Of a stretch of 64,000 nt of DNA, positions 62,651-64,000 are shown piece by piece. Below the pieces are notes generated by a model. It did no database searches. It saw nothing but the letters and a program-made list of their open reading frames with translations, and was not told the origin of the DNA. The DNA is from Catenulispora acidiphila DSM 44928. GTDB taxonomy: Bacteria > Actinomycetota > Actinomycetes > Streptomycetales > Catenulisporaceae. The stretch lies in assembly GCF_000024025.1 (NCBI RefSeq), contig NC_013131.1, forward strand, positions 4,464,001 to 4,528,000. The letters are read 5' to 3'. The stretch's first letter is position 1. Every line of letters starts with the position of its first letter. Made by a program: the position numbers and the translations under genes.

Positions 62651-63025
62651 TCAGCGACGGGCCAGGCGCCGTTCGCCGGCGGCGCCCGGGGTGTAGGTCA
62701 GCTCGTAATGCACGAAGATCGGCTGCTCGTCCTCGACCGGCAGCTCGTCGTCGGTGCCGATCGCCGGCGAACCCTTCACCTGGGCCTTCGGGTGGGCGAC
62801 CTGCACGTAGCCTGGCCCCACCACCGCCCCGGTCAGGGGTACGAAGACCAGGCGGTGTCGGGTGGGCAGCCCGACAGTGACCGCGGCGAAGTACGGTTCG
62901 TCGGTCGCGACGTCCACATACACGGACTCCAGCGTCCCGATCTTGTGCTTTCCCGGGTCGACCACGTCGTGGCCGCGCCACTCTCGGATGTCGCCTACCT
63001 CGATCACAGCGGCCCTCTCAGTCAT
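62651..63025 (-). CDS. PRC-barrel domain protein
   Basis: 124 residues. IREWRGHDVVDPGKHKIGTL then ESVYVDVATDEPYFAAVTVG is a PRC-barrel, a small beta-barrel fold for RNA or protein binding. In actinomycetes such proteins are often part of general stress regulons, in keeping with the STAS and cyclopropane-synthase genes nearby. It is likely co-transcribed with the small membrane protein gene. Confidence 0.88.
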   Translation of the reverse strand: MTERAAVIEVGDIREWRGHDVVDPGKHKIGTLESVYVDVATDEPYFAAVTVGLPTRHRLVFVPLTGAVVGPGYVQVAHPKAQVKGSPAIGTDDELPVEDEQPIFVHYELTYTPGAAGERRLARR

Positions 63026-63158
63026 GCGGCGGTGTGATCTCTATCCTGCCCCGGCCAAGGGCATACATCTTGGTGACAGGGCCGCAAGCGGCGGGATTGG
63101 CCCAGGGCGCCCGCGATCATTGGCGTCGCAGTGGTGAAGCCCCGGTAACGCCGCCGCA

Positions 63159-63512
63159 TTAGAACAGCGTCGATGACGAGCACCGACAGGGTGCATACGC
63201 CCGAGCGCTGGGTGGTCGGGCGGACATTCGGACGTCCGCGAAGCGCGCGACGACCTCAGTCATTCCGGTCAACTCCAGGACCCGGTCGACATACGCATTG
63301 AATCCGATCAACGCGAAGAACGCCTGCTGCTCGGCGGTGTGGCGATGCGCGCGCATCACCGTCTGGAGCCCTATTGAGTCCATGAAGGTGATCCCGACGC
63401 AGTCCAGAGCCACCGCCGACAATGGCGTGAGCTGCACGGAAAGTTCGTTCCACAGAGCGTCGGCCGTTCTCGGCATGCGCGGGCCTCGCTTCTCCGCTCG
63501 ACCCGGCCCCAC
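63159..63512 (-). CDS. STAS-domain-like protein, N-terminus degraded
   Basis: About 117 residues. LSAVALDCVGITFMDSIGLQ then TVMRAHRHTAEQQAFFALIG and VDRVLELTGMTEVV matches the second half of STAS anti-sigma antagonists; the phospho-acceptor position is DSIG (Ser present). The expected first strands are not recognisable before DALWNELS, and the C-terminal tail after FADV is unusual, so the gene may be decaying. ATG 63476 is an alternative start. Confidence 0.55.
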   Translation of the reverse strand: MGPGRAEKRGPRMPRTADALWNELSVQLTPLSAVALDCVGITFMDSIGLQTVMRAHRHTAEQQAFFALIGFNAYVDRVLELTGMTEVVARFADVRMSARPPSARAYAPCRCSSSTLF

Positions 63513-63815
63513 GCCCGCGTCTGGAGGATCCGCGACAATCTCATCGCTGTATCGCCAGGGCCAAAGGCGAAGGCTTGCTGGGGGAAGTCGAAGGGCTCCG
63601 CGTCAGCTTGGATGGTGCCGAGGACAAGCTCGGCCAGATCGACCGCCGCATACCGAGGACCGTTGACCTCGCCATGCCCACCTTCAGCCAGATCGCTGAC
63701 CGCGCGAACGGCTAGGCAATCAGTGCACAATCGACCTCTCGACCTGACCAAGACCCCGGCGAGCTTCAGCCCGCCGACGCAGGCACCCCTTGGGCCACAC
63801 CATCAGGAGGAACCA
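63513..63815. other. Intergenic region
   Basis: About 300 bases. A minus-strand frame (63371-63751) reads LAVRAVSDLAEGGHGEVNGP, faintly like the end of a nucleoside phosphorylase domain, but nothing else supports a gene. Confidence 0.4.
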
Positions 63816-64000
63816 GTGTCATATCCGCAACTGCTCACCCCTGAGGAGAAGCTGGCCGAAGCGAAGAAGCTGTTGAGCCTCCCGCATATCGTCGTGATCT
63901 GCGGCTCCACCCGCTTCATGACTGAGATGGCCGAGGCCGATCTGCGGGAGACCGAAGCCGGGAAGATCGTCGTCAAGCCGGGCTTCGACATGAAGTCGCC
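63816..64000 (+). CDS. Hypothetical protein, partial (runs off the window)
   Basis: GTG 63816 with AGGAGG 5 bases upstream. The visible 61 residues are SYPQLLTPEEKLAEAKKLLS, then HIVVICGSTRFMTEMAEADL and KIVVKPGFDM. The ICGSTRF start is typical of small phage- or actinomycete-borne proteins with a nucleoside-deoxyribosyltransferase-like fold; function is unknown. The 3' end lies outside the window. Confidence 0.75.
   Translation, partial: MSYPQLLTPEEKLAEAKKLLSLPHIVVICGSTRFMTEMAEADLRETEAGKIVVKPGFDMKS

Overview
The window is high-GC DNA with actinomycete features: GTG starts, DUF397, TPR-type regulators, sigma K/RskA, a class F sortase and FxLD lanthipeptide genes. A streptomycete or catenulisporalean-type filamentous actinomycete fits best, but no rRNA or housekeeping marker is present to prove it.

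Left part (1-22,900). The edge of a type I-E CRISPR array is followed by an epimerase, a TPR regulator and two broken genes. A complete FxLD-type class I lanthipeptide cluster follows (precursor 5840-6028; split LanB 6099-8288; LanC 8285-9388; elimination-domain/O-methyltransferase fusion 9410-11491; accessory helical protein to 12602). Next is an innate-immunity-like locus: two NB-ARC/TPR (NLR-like) proteins (14816-17083 and 17624-19774) flank a 113-residue protein (17144-17485), and all three carry a related RHIM-like 'SGS...VQxR' motif, terminal in the small protein and N-terminal in the NLRs. On either side lies a gene with a perfect short tandem repeat whose unit is not a multiple of three: 8 bp x 10 in a DUF397 gene (now out of frame) and 7 bp x 39 in a glycosyltransferase-like gene (now in frame). 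This is the pattern expected for phase variation. Remnants of UbiD, LuxR and ClC-channel genes follow.

Middle part (23,300-44,700). A 1.6-kb IS5-type element carries a P-loop kinase passenger gene and abuts a second IS5-type element. Then come a TetR-controlled ABC exporter, a SpoIIE phosphatase, a DUF2975/XRE pair and a diguanylate cyclase. A zone of decay holds methyltransferase, IS630, MutS-like, enolase and MarR remnants, within which sit two intact systems: a fluoride-riboswitch operon (FluC, DUF190, FluC, decayed enolase, PAP2 phosphatase), and a tightly overlapping two-gene DUF262 plus PLD-SNF2-helicase module (39084-43873) that looks like an unnamed defence system.

Right part (44,700-64,000) is well kept and mostly cell-envelope/metal related: leftward CopCD, YcnI, cupredoxin, lipoproteins, class F sortase, CHRD protein and SigK/RskA; rightward two ferritin-like secreted proteins, a second cupredoxin, a second ECF sigma factor, DUF4331, a TPR protein and a His-rich NicO-type metal exporter. 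The window ends with stress-type genes (STAS proteins, cyclopropane-fatty-acid synthase homologue, PRC-barrel protein, small membrane protein) and a partial gene.
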